Shown here one piece after another: positions 55,012-63,753 of a stretch of DNA of 64,000 bases. A model generated the notes under the pieces. That model saw only the letters and a list, made by a program, of their open reading frames with translations. It was not told where the DNA came from and did not search any database. The stretch's first letter is position 1, and each line of letters starts with the position of its first letter. The translations under genes and the position numbers were made by a program. The DNA is from Nitrospira sp. ST-bin5 (GTDB taxonomy: Bacteria > Nitrospirota > Nitrospiria > Nitrospirales > Nitrospiraceae): assembly GCA_002083555.1 (NCBI GenBank), contig MSXN01000013.1, positions 124,001 to 188,000 on the forward strand, read 5' to 3'.

Positions 55012-56151
55012 ATGATCGGACAATCCGTGAAGTTGACAACCATTCGAGGAATTGATATCGGGGTTCACTATTCCTGGTTCATCATCTTTTTCCTGATTAC
55101 GTTTTCGCTGACCACTCGGTTTGCGTCGGAGCATCCCCAGTGGACGCAGGCCGAGCATTATGCGGTTGGGATTCTGACGAGTCTCCTCTTCTTTTCCTCG
55201 ATCCTCCTGCATGAACTAGCACATAGCTTCGTAGCTCTGGCCAAAGGCATTCCGGTCCGTGCGATCACGCTGTTCGTGTTCGGCGGCGTCGCGCAGATCG
55301 GCCGCGAGCCGGACCGGCCGATGACGGAGTTTCAAATCGCGATTGCCGGGCCGATCGCCAGTGCGCTGCTGGCCGTCGGGTTCGGTGCGATGGCGAATCT
55401 GGCGGGCGACGAGTTCGAACGGATTTCCGCCCTGGCCGGGTGGCTCTCCTCCATCAATCTCATGCTGGCGCTGTTCAACCTCGTGCCGGGCTTCCCGCTC
55501 GACGGCGGACGGATCTTCAGAGCGCTGCTCTGGCGGGTGACGGGCAACCTGGCTACAGCCACCCGGATTGCAGCCGGCACCGGCCAGACGGTGGGGTACG
55601 CATTTATACTGGTCGGCATTTGGACCATGTTCACCGTGAGCTGGTTCAACGGACTCTGGCTGGTCTTCATCGGCTGGTTCCTGCTCAGCGCCGCCCAGGA
55701 GAGCGTCCTTCAGATGAGCCTGCGGTCTGCGTTGAGCGGCCTGAGGGCTGAAGACATCATGGCGCGAGATTGTCCCACCGTGTCGGGTCAACTGAGCCTC
55801 GCGGACTTGGTGCACGAGCATATTCTACGGACAGGCCGGCGATGTTTTCTGGTCTCGCAGAACGGACGACTCGAGGGCCTCGTGACGCTGCACCAAGTGA
55901 AGGCCGTGCCGCAAGAGCGATGGGGGGACAGTTTCGTGGTGCAGGCGATGACGCCGATGGACCGGCTATATGCGGTGGCGCCGGAGACGGCGATTCTGGA
56001 TGTCTTGAGAGGCATGGAACAGCACGATGTCAACCAGGTTCCAGTCACACAAGAGGGCCGGTTGCTGGGCATGATCACGCGGGATCACCTCTTGCGCGTG
56101 CTCTATGCCAATCTGGAGCTAGGGGTGCGTGAGACCCCTGCTTCAGCGTAA
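55012..56151 (+). CDS. Site-2-type M50 metalloprotease with CBS pair
   Basis: 379 residues. Six membrane helices with zinc motif HELAH (67-71) and the second motif PGFPLDGGR with Asp164, followed by a C-terminal CBS pair (about 245-370; MARDCPTVSG and MTPMDRLYAV starts). These proteases cleave within the membrane, and the CBS domains likely couple activity to adenine nucleotides. Target unknown; neighbours are ion pumps. AGGGAGG precedes the ATG. Confidence 0.93.
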   Translation: MIGQSVKLTTIRGIDIGVHYSWFIIFFLITFSLTTRFASEHPQWTQAEHYAVGILTSLLFFSSILLHELAHSFVALAKGIPVRAITLFVFGGVAQIGREPDRPMTEFQIAIAGPIASALLAVGFGAMANLAGDEFERISALAGWLSSINLMLALFNLVPGFPLDGGRIFRALLWRVTGNLATATRIAAGTGQTVGYAFILVGIWTMFTVSWFNGLWLVFIGWFLLSAAQESVLQMSLRSALSGLRAEDIMARDCPTVSGQLSLADLVHEHILRTGRRCFLVSQNGRLEGLVTLHQVKAVPQERWGDSFVVQAMTPMDRLYAVAPETAILDVLRGMEQHDVNQVPVTQEGRLLGMITRDHLLRVLYANLELGVRETPASA

Positions 56152-56193
56152 GTCCCCCTGAACGGAACCTGACGTGAGGGGGAGAATCTAACC

Positions 56194-56283
56194 ATGAAAA
56201 CCCTACTCGCCGTGAATCGTGTTTTTGCGGAAGCGTCTCCCGAAAAGTCGCGCTATAGGCACTCTGTTTGGTGTTTGTGGTGA
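56194..56283 (+). CDS. Possible 29-residue ORF
   Basis: ATG after GGGGGAG with about 10-base spacing; the peptide is basic and unrecognised. It could be a remnant of a longer gene. Weak candidate. Confidence 0.15.
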   Translation: MKTLLAVNRVFAEASPEKSRYRHSVWCLW

Positions 56284-56324
56284 GAAGACAAGCCGATGAG
56301 TATCAGGTCGGTAAGGGGGCGGCC

Positions 56325-56720
56325 ATGCTGACGGCAGGAGGAATGCTGCCACTGAGCGCAGTGATGATCCTTATCGCAGGAACAGGATTGTCCCACTATG
56401 GCGACTGGATTGCCGAACACACGGGACTCAGCCGGCTGTGGAGCGGGGTGGTGCTACTGACGGGAGCCACTTGCTTGCCGGAAGTCTTCACCGCGGGCAA
56501 CGCCGTGCTGATTGACGCGCCCAATATGGCCGTCGGCGATCTGTTCGAAGGGAATGCCTTTAACCTGGCGATTCTGTTGCCGGCGGGCCTTGTCGATCGC
56601 AAGCCCCCCTTGTTGGAGGCCGTGGCCCCAAGCCACGCGGTCAGGGCCTTGGTGAGTTTCCTGTTGATGAGTGTGGGCATGACGGGGATCATCTATCGGG
56701 GGAAAAGCGTGTCCTGCTGA
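56325..56720 (+). CDS. Half-size cation antiporter-like protein (CaCA family)
   Basis: 131 residues from the ATG after GGGGG. It matches only one alpha-repeat half of a Na+/Ca2+ exchanger: GATCLPEVFTAG and GDLFEGNAFNLAILL are the two halves of the repeat core, but the Ser of the usual GTSLPE and the Asn of GSN are Cys and Gly-Asn variants. Full proteins have two such repeats in about 320 residues. It is either a truncated remnant or a dimeric half-transporter. About four membrane helices. Confidence 0.65.
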   Translation: MLTAGGMLPLSAVMILIAGTGLSHYGDWIAEHTGLSRLWSGVVLLTGATCLPEVFTAGNAVLIDAPNMAVGDLFEGNAFNLAILLPAGLVDRKPPLLEAVAPSHAVRALVSFLLMSVGMTGIIYRGKSVSC

Positions 56721-56797
56721 TCGAGCCGGACAGTGCTTGATGATCGTGGGCTAGGGCTTGGGGATGCGATTCAGTGCGAGTTCCGGAGGAGACGGAT

Positions 56798-59473
56798 ATG
56801 CGATCCGACAATGTAAGTAGGCCGACCTCAGCGGCGCCTGGTGCGGCCCCAGTTGCGTGGCATGTGCTCACTGCTCCGGCCGTTGCACAGCAACTGACCG
56901 TTGATCCGCAGATGGGTTTGAGTGCCGATGAAGTCGCCCGGCGCCTGTCGACCTACGGGCTGAACGCCATTCAGGAGCATCGCGCCCGCAGTCCCTGGCG
57001 CATGCTGCTGGACCAGTTCACCGATTTCATGATCCTCGTCCTGATTGCTGCGGCGATCATCTCGGGCATGATCGGCGAGCCGCCGGATGCCATCGCCATT
57101 ATGGTCATTGTATTGCTCAACGGCGTGATCGGGTTCATCCAGGAATACCGGGCGGAGCGGGCGGTCGCCGCGCTCAAGTTGCTCGCGGCACCGAATGCGA
57201 AGGTGCTGCGCGAGGGCAAGCCGGCGACGATCCCGGCCTCGCAGCTGGTTCCGGGCGATGTCGTGGCGCTGGAACCCGGCGACGGGGTCCCTGCGGATAT
57301 GCGGTTGGTGGAAACGGTCCAGCTCAAAGTCGAAGAGGCGGCGCTCACCGGCGAATCCGTGCCGGTGGAGAAGCAGGCGCGGCCGTTGCCCGAGGTGGAA
57401 CTCCCGCTGGGCGACCGTCTCAACATGGCCTACAAGGGGACGCTCGTGACCTATGGGCGTGGGACCGGGCTTGTCGTCGGGACCGGCATGCACACGGAGC
57501 TGGGCAAGATCGCCACGCTGCTGCGGGAAGAAGAGGAGGTCAAAACTCCGCTGCAGAAGCGGCTGGCGCAGTTCGGCCAACGGCTGGCCCTGGTGGCCCT
57601 CGCAATCTGCGCGATGGTCTTTCTCGTCGGCGTGCTCCGCGGCGAGTCGGTGATCCTCATGTTCCTGACCGCCGTCAGCCTAGCGGTCGCCGCGATCCCT
57701 GAAGCGCTCCCGGCAGTTGTGACCGTATCGCTGGCCTTCGGCGCCCGCAAGATGGTGAAGAAACAGGCTCTGATCCGGCGGCTGCCGGCCGTCGAGACGC
57801 TGGGGTCCGTGACCTACATCTGTTCGGACAAGACCGGAACCTTGACGCTGAACAAGATGCAGGTCGTGCAAGTCATCGTGGCGGGTCAGGTCGCGGCGCG
57901 GGTGCCATCCGTTGGGGAACAAGGAGAGGCGGGACGGTTGTTCGGCCAGGCGCTTGCGCTCAGCAACGACGCCGTGCGTCAGGACCTGGATCGCGTGCTG
58001 GGCGACCCGACCGAAGTGGCCCTCTATGTCGCCGCGCGTGACGCCGGGTACGACAAGGAGCGGTTGCAGATTCACGCGCCACGGCTGGCCGAACTGCCTT
58101 TCGATTCGGATCGGAAATGCATGACGACCTTTCATCAGGAAGGAGAAGGTCTGGTCGCGTTTACCAAAGGCGCACCGGAGCAGGTCGTCGCGCAATGTGA
58201 ACGGGGGTGGTTGGGAATGGAGTCTGTTCCCATGAAGCAAGAGGCGATTCTAGCGCAGGCGGAACGGATGGCGGCCAATGGCCTGCGGGTGCTTGCGGTG
58301 GCGTTCAGGAAGTGGCCGAGATTGCCAGAGGATCTGGTGCCGAATCAAGCCGAGCGTGATCTGATCTTCCTGGGATTGGTCGGCCTGTTGGATCCGCCGC
58401 GGCCTGAAGCGCAGGAGGCGGTCAAACTCTGCCAGTCTGCCGGCATCACCCCGGTGATGATCACCGGCGATCATCCGGCCACCGCCCGTGCGATCGCCGT
58501 TCGACTGGGAATCATTACGAACGACGATGTGGTCATGACCGGGCAGGAACTGGCGCCCTTGTCAATTGAGGAGTTCGAAGAGCACGTCGAGCGGATCAGG
58601 GTTTACGCACGGGCCGCGCCGGTGCAGAAGATCAAGATTGTGAAGGCTCTGCAAGACAAAGGCGAGTTCGTGGCCATGACGGGCGATGGTGTGAACGACG
58701 CGCCGGCGCTCAGGCGGGCTGACATTGGCGTCGCGATGGGCGTGACCGGCACGGATGTGGCGCGCGAAGCCTCGCACATGATCCTGCTGGACGACAATTT
58801 TGCAACAATTGTCGCGGCGGTGCGTGAGGGACGGCGGATCTTCGACAACATCCGCCGGTTCATCAAGTACACGATGACGAGCAACGCGGGTGAGATCTGG
58901 ACGATTTTTCTCGCGCCGTTCCTGGGTTTGCCGATTCCGCTGTTGCCCATCCACATTTTGTGGATCAATCTCGTGACCGACGGATTGCCCGGCCTGGCGT
59001 TGGCCGCGGAACCGGAGGAACGGGGAATCATGCAGCGGCCGCCTCGTCCGCCGAAGGAGAGCATCTTCGCGCGCGGGATGTGGCAGGACATTCTCTGGGT
59101 GGGGTTGCTCATGGGGGGCGTGTCGCTGATCACGCAGGCCTGGGCCTATCATACCGGCCATGCCCACTGGCAGACGATGGTGTTTACGGTCTTGACCTTG
59201 TCGCAGATGGGCAACGTGCTGGCGATTCGCTCGGAGCGCGAGTCCTTCTTCACGCTGGGACCGTTGACGAATCGCCCCTTGTTGGGCGCCGTGCTCCTGA
59301 CGTTCGCTTTGCAGATGGGCACCATCTATATTCCCGCGCTCAATCCGATCTTCAAGACCGAGCCGCTGGATAGGGATGAATTACTGGTCTGTCTGGCCCT
59401 GTCGTCCGTGGTGTTCATCGGGGTCGAAATCCAGAAATGGTTGATCCGGCGAGGGTGGCTGGCGTGGGCATGA
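56798..59473 (+). CDS. P2-type cation-transporting ATPase, canonical ion site
   Basis: 891 residues from the ATG with CCGGAGGA upstream. DKTGT at Asp344, TGES, and GDGVNDAPAL are present. Helix 4 is PEALP rather than PEGLP, helix 5 SNAGE, and helix 6 WINLVTDGLPG with the Asp kept, as in calcium pumps. A Ca2+ or similar cation pump is likely. It differs at key positions from the ATPase encoded 2 kb upstream, so the two are probably not redundant. Confidence 0.93.
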   Translation: MRSDNVSRPTSAAPGAAPVAWHVLTAPAVAQQLTVDPQMGLSADEVARRLSTYGLNAIQEHRARSPWRMLLDQFTDFMILVLIAAAIISGMIGEPPDAIAIMVIVLLNGVIGFIQEYRAERAVAALKLLAAPNAKVLREGKPATIPASQLVPGDVVALEPGDGVPADMRLVETVQLKVEEAALTGESVPVEKQARPLPEVELPLGDRLNMAYKGTLVTYGRGTGLVVGTGMHTELGKIATLLREEEEVKTPLQKRLAQFGQRLALVALAICAMVFLVGVLRGESVILMFLTAVSLAVAAIPEALPAVVTVSLAFGARKMVKKQALIRRLPAVETLGSVTYICSDKTGTLTLNKMQVVQVIVAGQVAARVPSVGEQGEAGRLFGQALALSNDAVRQDLDRVLGDPTEVALYVAARDAGYDKERLQIHAPRLAELPFDSDRKCMTTFHQEGEGLVAFTKGAPEQVVAQCERGWLGMESVPMKQEAILAQAERMAANGLRVLAVAFRKWPRLPEDLVPNQAERDLIFLGLVGLLDPPRPEAQEAVKLCQSAGITPVMITGDHPATARAIAVRLGIITNDDVVMTGQELAPLSIEEFEEHVERIRVYARAAPVQKIKIVKALQDKGEFVAMTGDGVNDAPALRRADIGVAMGVTGTDVAREASHMILLDDNFATIVAAVREGRRIFDNIRRFIKYTMTSNAGEIWTIFLAPFLGLPIPLLPIHILWINLVTDGLPGLALAAEPEERGIMQRPPRPPKESIFARGMWQDILWVGLLMGGVSLITQAWAYHTGHAHWQTMVFTVLTLSQMGNVLAIRSERESFFTLGPLTNRPLLGAVLLTFALQMGTIYIPALNPIFKTEPLDRDELLVCLALSSVVFIGVEIQKWLIRRGWLAWA

Positions 59474-59611
59474 AGCGTATTATGTCCTGTTAGAGTTGGA
59501 TCGGGCGTCGCGTGCAAGGCCTTCGTAGCTCCGCGCCGGCGGAGGTCCGATCGGCGTCCGATGCGATCAAGGATAGCTGTGACGAGAGGGCCTCTGTGTG
59601 AGCCGATAATC

Positions 59612-59623
59612 GGGGTGCACCCC
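59612..59623. promoter_or_regulatory. Palindromes before the MgtC/DUF4010 gene
   Basis: A perfect 12-base palindrome (GGGGTGCACCCC) directly abuts an 11-base one (CCGATAATCGG, 59603-59613), 17 bases upstream of the ATG at 59641. They could form an operator or an RNA hairpin near the ribosome site. Confidence 0.3.
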
Positions 59624-59640
59624 AAGGAATAGAAGGACAC

Positions 59641-60921
59641 ATGGCGTTTGAAGACATCTTCTGGGGGGTTCTGATCGCGTTGGGCGCTGGGGCGCTCATC
59701 GGCCTGCAACGCCAGCAGTCCAGGGACGAGGAGAAAGGCCCCGGCGTCGGCGGCGTTCGGACTTTTCCCTTGATTGCCTTGGCCGGGGCGCTGTCGGCGC
59801 TCATCGCGCACACGATGGGGGTATGGCCCATGCTGGGCGCCATGGTGATCATCGGCGCCTTCCTGGCCGTCTCGCAGTATCAAGAGTGGAGCCGGAGCGC
59901 AGACCCAGGGATTACCACGCAAGTGGCGGCCCTCATCACCTTTCTCCTGGGGGTCCTGGCTCTCGAGCCAGGGATTCCGTTGCCTGTCGGCGACCGCTAT
60001 CTCCTGATTGTCGCCAGTGCCGGCGTGGTGATGGCCCTGCTGTCGTTCAAGGAACCGCTGCACCAGGCGGTGGCCCGCATCTCCGACGATGATCTGTATG
60101 CGACGGCGAAGTTTGTCGTGCTCGCGGTCGTCGTCCTGCCGCTGCTGCCCAACCGTACCTATGGTCCCTTCAATGTCGTGAATCCCTTCCATGTGGCCCT
60201 GATGGTTGTGCTCATCGCGGGAATTAGTTTCCTTGGGTATATCGCGATGCGGATTGCCGGCCCACGTCACGGGCTGTTGGCGACCGGCATGCTAGGCGGA
60301 CTGTTGTCCTCCACAGCCGTCACCGTCAGCCTAGCGACGAAAGCGCGGGAATCATCGGCGGTGGTCGCGCTCGCCGCCGTGGCGACGCTGTTGGCTTCGA
60401 GCACCATGTTTCTTCGGATGCTCGTTGTGATCAGCGTGATCAATCCCCCTCTCTTCCCGAGTCTAGCCTGGCCGCTGGGGATCATGGCGCTCGGCGGCTA
60501 TGGTACGGCGCTGATGCTCTATCTGCAGTCAGGTCAGACTCTCCACGAGGCGCCCCCTCTGTCCTATCGCAATCCGCTCGAACTGGGGACCGCATTGAAG
60601 TTCGGCCTCTTTTATGGGGTCGTCATTGTCGTGGCCAAAGGCGCGCAGCTTGGGCTCGGAGACCACGGCCTCTACGCCTCCAGCGTGCTGGCCGGTACGA
60701 CCGATGTCGATGCGATTACGCTCTCGGTGGCCCAGTTTCATCAGGAAGGATTGGCCACCCGGACTGCGGCGACCGCGATCACGGTCGCGGCGATGACGAA
60801 CACGATTGCCAAAGCAGCTCTTGCCGCCTGGTTTGGCGGCTGGAGGTTGGCTGCGCATGTCGCACTGGGCTTGGGGGTAGCCCTAGCAGGGGGTGCTTTG
60901 ACACTGGTGTTCGTCGCGTAG
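59641..60921 (+). CDS. MgtC/SapB-like DUF4010 membrane protein
   Basis: 426 residues with about 12 membrane helices. The N-terminal third matches MgtC/SapB (ALGAGALIGLQRQQ ... GVRTFPLIAL), and the remainder is DUF4010, including GLLSSTAVTVSLA and AGTTDVDAITLSVA. Such proteins are linked to magnesium or general cation homeostasis; the mechanism is not known. AAGGA precedes the ATG. It closes the ion-transport island. Confidence 0.88.
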   Translation: MAFEDIFWGVLIALGAGALIGLQRQQSRDEEKGPGVGGVRTFPLIALAGALSALIAHTMGVWPMLGAMVIIGAFLAVSQYQEWSRSADPGITTQVAALITFLLGVLALEPGIPLPVGDRYLLIVASAGVVMALLSFKEPLHQAVARISDDDLYATAKFVVLAVVVLPLLPNRTYGPFNVVNPFHVALMVVLIAGISFLGYIAMRIAGPRHGLLATGMLGGLLSSTAVTVSLATKARESSAVVALAAVATLLASSTMFLRMLVVISVINPPLFPSLAWPLGIMALGGYGTALMLYLQSGQTLHEAPPLSYRNPLELGTALKFGLFYGVVIVVAKGAQLGLGDHGLYASSVLAGTTDVDAITLSVAQFHQEGLATRTAATAITVAAMTNTIAKAALAAWFGGWRLAAHVALGLGVALAGGALTLVFVA

Positions 60922-61109
60922 CGTAGGGGGCCACGCGGGGGATTGAGGGCTCGCATCGCGCTCCACAGGAAGGGGCAGCGGTGGTATTTTGTAACGTTCC
61001 CCCGTTCGATCAGGCCGGCTGAGCAAGGGGAGGCCCCAAGGGTAGGCCCGTGGTGGTCTCCGAGACTGATGGCAGAGAATGCAACCGTAAGCAAAGGAGG
61101 ATCTCACCC

Positions 61110-62597
61110 ATGAACATGAGACGGATGATCGGCGCGTGTTCGCTCACGCTGCTCGTGACGGGCTGCGTGAGCAGTGGAACTCATACAGCGGCACTGGAGG
61201 AGCTGGAGGGCGTGAAGAAATCCGCGGCGGCATTGGAGGCCGACAAGAACCAGGCGGCGGCTCGGGTCGCAGCACTAGAAGCCGACAACGCCAAACTGGC
61301 TCAGGACCTGGCGGCGTCCCAGGCGGCGGGCAGCCGGACCGGCCAGGCCCTCGTCGCGTCCAATCAAAACCTCGATCGGGCGTTGGCCGGACTGCGCGAC
61401 CGCGAGGAGGAGGCCAAAAAGGCGCAGGAGGAGGCTCGACAGGCGCAGATCGCGGCGGGAGAATTGCGGCGGGAGCGGGATCTGCTCCGGGTGAAGTCCG
61501 ACGATCTTGAACGGAAGCTTCAGACCGCCCAGCACGAGCAAGCGGCCTCGGTCCAAGCGGTCAGGGAGGCCAATCAGCAGATTGCCGCGTCGGAGAAAGA
61601 GAAGGAACAGGTGGCGGCAGCGTTGCGGGCGGCCGAGAACCATGTCCGGGATTTGACGACGAACCTAAATGCGGAACAGGGCAAAGTGGCCGCGCTCCAG
61701 CAGGACAAGCAGAAACTCCTCGGCGGGACGACGACGGCGCAGGACGAGATCGCCCGGCTGCAAAAACGGGCCGGCGAACTGGAAACCGACGCCGCCCGTG
61801 TGAAAGATTTGGAGAAGCGGCTGTCCGAGCGTGATCAGCAGATTGGCACGTTGCGGCAAGAGGCGACCGATCGCCATGTCGTCGCCGCTAAAGCCGCCAT
61901 GCTGGCGGAAGAGCTGGAAAAGAACAAACAACGGGTCGCCGGGCTGACCGGTGAGCTGGCGGCGCTCGGCGAAGAAGCGGCCGGGGTGAAACAGGAGCGG
62001 GACCGGCTGCAAGCGATGCTGGAGGATGAGCGTGCGCGGTTGAAAGCCGGAGAAGCGGAGCGGGCCAGGCTCGAGCAGGAACGGGCGGCGAAGGAAGCGG
62101 AGATCGCTCGCCTGACCCGCACCCACGAGGATCTGACCAGTTCGCTCAAGGCGGAAATCGAGAAGGGTGATATCAAGATCAAACAGGTGCGTGACCGGTT
62201 GACGATCAATATGGTGGATCGGGTGCTCTTCGATTCCGGCCAGGCGCAGGTCAAGCCGGCTGGCCTCAAAGTATTGAAGCAGGTCAGCGACGTGCTGAAA
62301 AAAGTGACGGACAAGCAGGTCCGCATCGAGGGGCATACGGACAATGTGCCGATCGGCGTCAAGTTGCGAGAAAAGTTCGCGACGAACTGGGAACTCTCCA
62401 CGGCGCGCGCGACCAGCGTCGTGCGCTATTTGATCGAGGAGGGCGGCGTGGACCGCACGATGCTGGCCGCCGGCGGCTATGCCGATACCAGAGCGGTGGA
62501 ATCCAACGATACCGATGCCGGCAAGGCCGCCAACCGGCGCATCGAAATCGTGCTCTACCCGAAGGATCTGACGGACTTGGCCGGCACGATCAAGTGA
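61110..62597 (+). CDS. OmpA-family lipoprotein with long coiled coil
   Basis: 495 residues from the ATG with AAAGGAGG upstream. Lipobox VTGC (Cys19), a coiled coil over about residues 28-360 and a C-terminal OmpA domain (about 375-490) with DSGQAQVKPAG, IEGHTDN and the NRRIEI end that binds peptidoglycan. It should span the periplasm and tie the outer membrane to the cell wall. Its long coil is unlike Pal and closer to the spacing proteins of some delta-proteobacterial lineages. Confidence 0.92.
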   Translation: MNMRRMIGACSLTLLVTGCVSSGTHTAALEELEGVKKSAAALEADKNQAAARVAALEADNAKLAQDLAASQAAGSRTGQALVASNQNLDRALAGLRDREEEAKKAQEEARQAQIAAGELRRERDLLRVKSDDLERKLQTAQHEQAASVQAVREANQQIAASEKEKEQVAAALRAAENHVRDLTTNLNAEQGKVAALQQDKQKLLGGTTTAQDEIARLQKRAGELETDAARVKDLEKRLSERDQQIGTLRQEATDRHVVAAKAAMLAEELEKNKQRVAGLTGELAALGEEAAGVKQERDRLQAMLEDERARLKAGEAERARLEQERAAKEAEIARLTRTHEDLTSSLKAEIEKGDIKIKQVRDRLTINMVDRVLFDSGQAQVKPAGLKVLKQVSDVLKKVTDKQVRIEGHTDNVPIGVKLREKFATNWELSTARATSVVRYLIEEGGVDRTMLAAGGYADTRAVESNDTDAGKAANRRIEIVLYPKDLTDLAGTIK

Positions 62598-62745
62598 CGG
62601 AGCGGGCCGCAGGCCGGTCGGCGAGGCGCCTGCACGCCCCTCCGACCGTGGGCGGACACGCAGCAGAGTGCAAGCAAACCAGTATGAGAACGGCGCTGCG
62701 TGTCGTGGTCGTCAGGGCCGCCACGGTGATGATCAGCACGTCGGC

Positions 62746-62774
62746 TTGTCATCCCGGGCCGGAATCGGTATGAT
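62746..62774 (+). promoter_or_regulatory. Sigma-70 promoter placing +1 next to the start codon
   Basis: TTGTCA (62746-62751) and TATGAT (62769-62774) with a 17-base spacer, five of six matches in each element. The expected start is 0-2 bases before the ATG at 62783, where no ribosome site exists. Confidence 0.6.
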
Positions 62775-62782
62775 CGGACACG

Positions 62783-63064
62783 ATGAGTGCCACGCTGTAT
62801 TCGAACTATTCACGGGGCTGGCTGTGGATCGTGTTCTGCCTGTGCCTCTGTGTCATGGCCCAGATGCTCGGCGTGCCGACGACGCTCCTCAATCCTGCCG
62901 ACTCCTCTGATCTTCTCGGATCGACGGTGTTGGAAGGCTTTTCCGTTATTCCGCCGACACCTGAACTGTTTTTGCCAACGATATCTGTTGCAATATCGGG
63001 TTTCCTGCCGCCTGTGCTTGCGTTTGTGATTGCCGCCACGTTGTTTCATCCTCCCGTACACTAG
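62783..63064 (+). CDS. Small two-helix membrane protein
   Basis: 93 residues with two hydrophobic segments (about 12-32 and 65-88) and an intervening Pro/Asp/Ser-rich loop. No family recognised. It has no Shine-Dalgarno sequence; the promoter at 62746-62774 ends 8 bases before the ATG, so it is probably leaderless, which also supports this start. Confidence 0.6.
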   Translation: MSATLYSNYSRGWLWIVFCLCLCVMAQMLGVPTTLLNPADSSDLLGSTVLEGFSVIPPTPELFLPTISVAISGFLPPVLAFVIAATLFHPPVH

Positions 63065-63292
63065 TCCTGCGTTAGCGCCCACGTTCTATCGAGTTCCGTC
63101 GGCTGAAGCGGGCTCAGGTTTTATTTCCCTTCGCTTGTACGAAGTGTTTTGGTTTCGCTGGATAGGCCGGGGTATTCCCGGATGAATCGAGCCGATTGTT
63201 CCGTCCGGGCGGATGCACCGGATGCGGGTGCCGGTTCACATTTGTCATGAGGGATCATCACGCCGGGGTCTTCAGGAAAGGGAAATTAAACG

Positions 63293-63706
63293 ATGCGGAT
63301 GTTGCGGGCCCTCTGTGCTGGATTGTTCCTGATGCAGGCTGGTTGCGGGCATGGGGTCGCGGGATCTGATGCGCCGCCGGTTCGAGAAATTCGCATTGCC
63401 GATGCCGTAAAGCCCGATCCGATGTTTGCGAATCTGGGGGAGGAGATCCGGTGGACGAATGCCCGGTCGGCTCCAGTCAGAATCGGATTTCTGACCATGA
63501 GACTGCTCGATGAGTTGAGCTGTGAGCAGGGCGTCAAGACACTTTTCGGAGAAGTGAATGATTTGATCACGATTCCTCCCGGAGGGTCTATCAGCCTGTG
63601 TTTCGGGCGCGCAGGGGAGTTGAAGTACAACGTCTGGTTTGAGCCGCAAAATCCCAGGGGGCTGATCAGTCCTACGGCGACTGTCCGGATTGAGGCGCGC
63701 GGTTAA
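63293..63706 (+). CDS. Cupredoxin-like lipoprotein
   Basis: 137 residues with lipobox MQAGC (Cys18). The mature part has the beta-sandwich pattern of cupredoxins (MFANLGEEIRWTNARS ... IPPGGSISLCFGRAGELKYNV), but the usual His-Cys-His-Met copper ligands are not complete, so copper binding is doubtful. AGGAAAGG precedes the ATG. Confidence 0.72.
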   Translation: MRMLRALCAGLFLMQAGCGHGVAGSDAPPVREIRIADAVKPDPMFANLGEEIRWTNARSAPVRIGFLTMRLLDELSCEQGVKTLFGEVNDLITIPPGGSISLCFGRAGELKYNVWFEPQNPRGLISPTATVRIEARG

Positions 63707-63753
63707 GCAGTCCGGGTGGCTGCTATCCGACTGGCAAGCCCCGTTAGTTGCCG

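Noticed and set aside
53734..55212. 492-codon minus-strand frame across the ATPase end
   Set aside because: Crosses two plus-strand genes and the small peptide gene in antisense; no coding signature.
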